A stretch of DNA of 5,929 bases, from assembly GCA_019307165.1 (NCBI GenBank), contig JAFDKD010000302.1, positions 1 through 5,929 on the forward strand, in the 5' to 3' direction. Below are positions 5,780 through 5,929 of the stretch, piece after piece. Each line of letters starts with the position of its first letter. Position 1 is the stretch's first letter. The notes under the pieces were generated by a model. The model ran no database searches and was not told the origin of the DNA. It saw only the letters and a program-made list of their open reading frames with translations. The stretch comes from Deltaproteobacteria bacterium. GTDB lineage: Bacteria > Desulfobacterota > DSM-4660 > Desulfatiglandales > Desulfatiglandaceae. Both the position numbers and the translations under genes were made by a program.

Positions 5780-5929
5780 TTATGCGCATTTTTTCCTTGA
5801 CGGAGCCTTTTTCTTCCCGTAACATCCACAGCCGAACCATCGCATGTCAAATTGGTTTTCCAACTGCAATAAATATTGGCGACAGTCCTTCTCAGGCGCC
5901 AACTTTAGGGCCGCCCCCAAGTTTGAATA
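5780..5929 (-). CDS. C-terminal end of an unrecognised protein, partial at window edge
   Basis: The minus frame entering at 5929 is open for 49 codons and ends at TAA (5782-5780). The residues look protein-like: LGAALKLAPEKDCRQYLLQLE, resembling a helical repeat end, then WFGCGCYGKKK and a basic tail ending KKCA. The CxC followed by lysines and a late Cys recalls the zinc-binding SEC-C motif, but the spacing is three residues too long, so that is only a hint. The stop lies 75 bases upstream of the next gene's -35 box, consistent with a separate unit on the same strand. Only 150 bases are visible, so it could be a chance open frame. Confidence 0.4.
   Translation of the reverse strand, partial: YSNLGAALKLAPEKDCRQYLLQLENQFDMRWFGCGCYGKKKAPSRKKCA

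Noticed and set aside
5672..5800. 42-codon plus-strand frame (MNYKRNAL...) near the right end
   Set aside because: No ribosome-binding site, AT-rich composition, and it lies over the promoter of the minus-strand gene and the end of the edge gene.

Overview
The window looks like a GC-rich bacterial chromosome segment. The family mix suggests a Desulfobacterota (delta-proteobacterial) anaerobe: a calcium-type P-ATPase, stand-alone receiver regulators, remnants of a large sensor kinase, a sigma-54-like promoter and repeat-filled intergenic DNA. That taxonomic guess is inference only. There is no rRNA, tRNA, CRISPR array, transposase or phage gene that I can see.

Left third (1-2614, plus strand): one long P-type cation ATPase cut off at its 5' end by the window edge. 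It keeps all catalytic motifs and the residues that bind calcium in SERCA-type pumps. A hairpin that may end its transcript follows at 2697-2725.

Middle (2713-4199, plus strand): a decayed stretch, then two intact genes. First comes an unrecognised open fragment without a start (2713-2970). Next are two pieces of a sensor histidine kinase: part of a membrane-kinase sensor region (2946-3070) joined almost directly, in another frame, to the last 45 residues of the ATP-binding domain (3074-3211). The dimerisation and most of the catalytic domain are missing, so the kinase is dead. Two intact single-domain response regulators follow at once and are close paralogs of each other. Their likely partner kinase is the wreck upstream, so they may now be orphans or served by another kinase. 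A near-perfect sigma-54 promoter sequence lies at 2844-2859.

Right of centre (4200-5039): about 840 bases with no credible gene. They hold a 20-copy heptamer array, a degenerate 31-bp-period repeat, a group of strong palindromes and three copies of a 9-bp repeat.

Right end (5040-5929, minus strand): a small FMN-binding split-barrel (pyridoxamine-phosphate-oxidase-like, YhbP-type) protein with a consensus sigma-70 promoter and a 9-bp inverted repeat in its long leader. At the edge is the C-terminal end of an unrecognised Cys- and Lys-rich protein.

No complete new system is visible. The points most worth checking are the kinase deletion next to intact regulators, the sigma-54 site, the split-barrel gene's leader, and the repeat-dense spacer.
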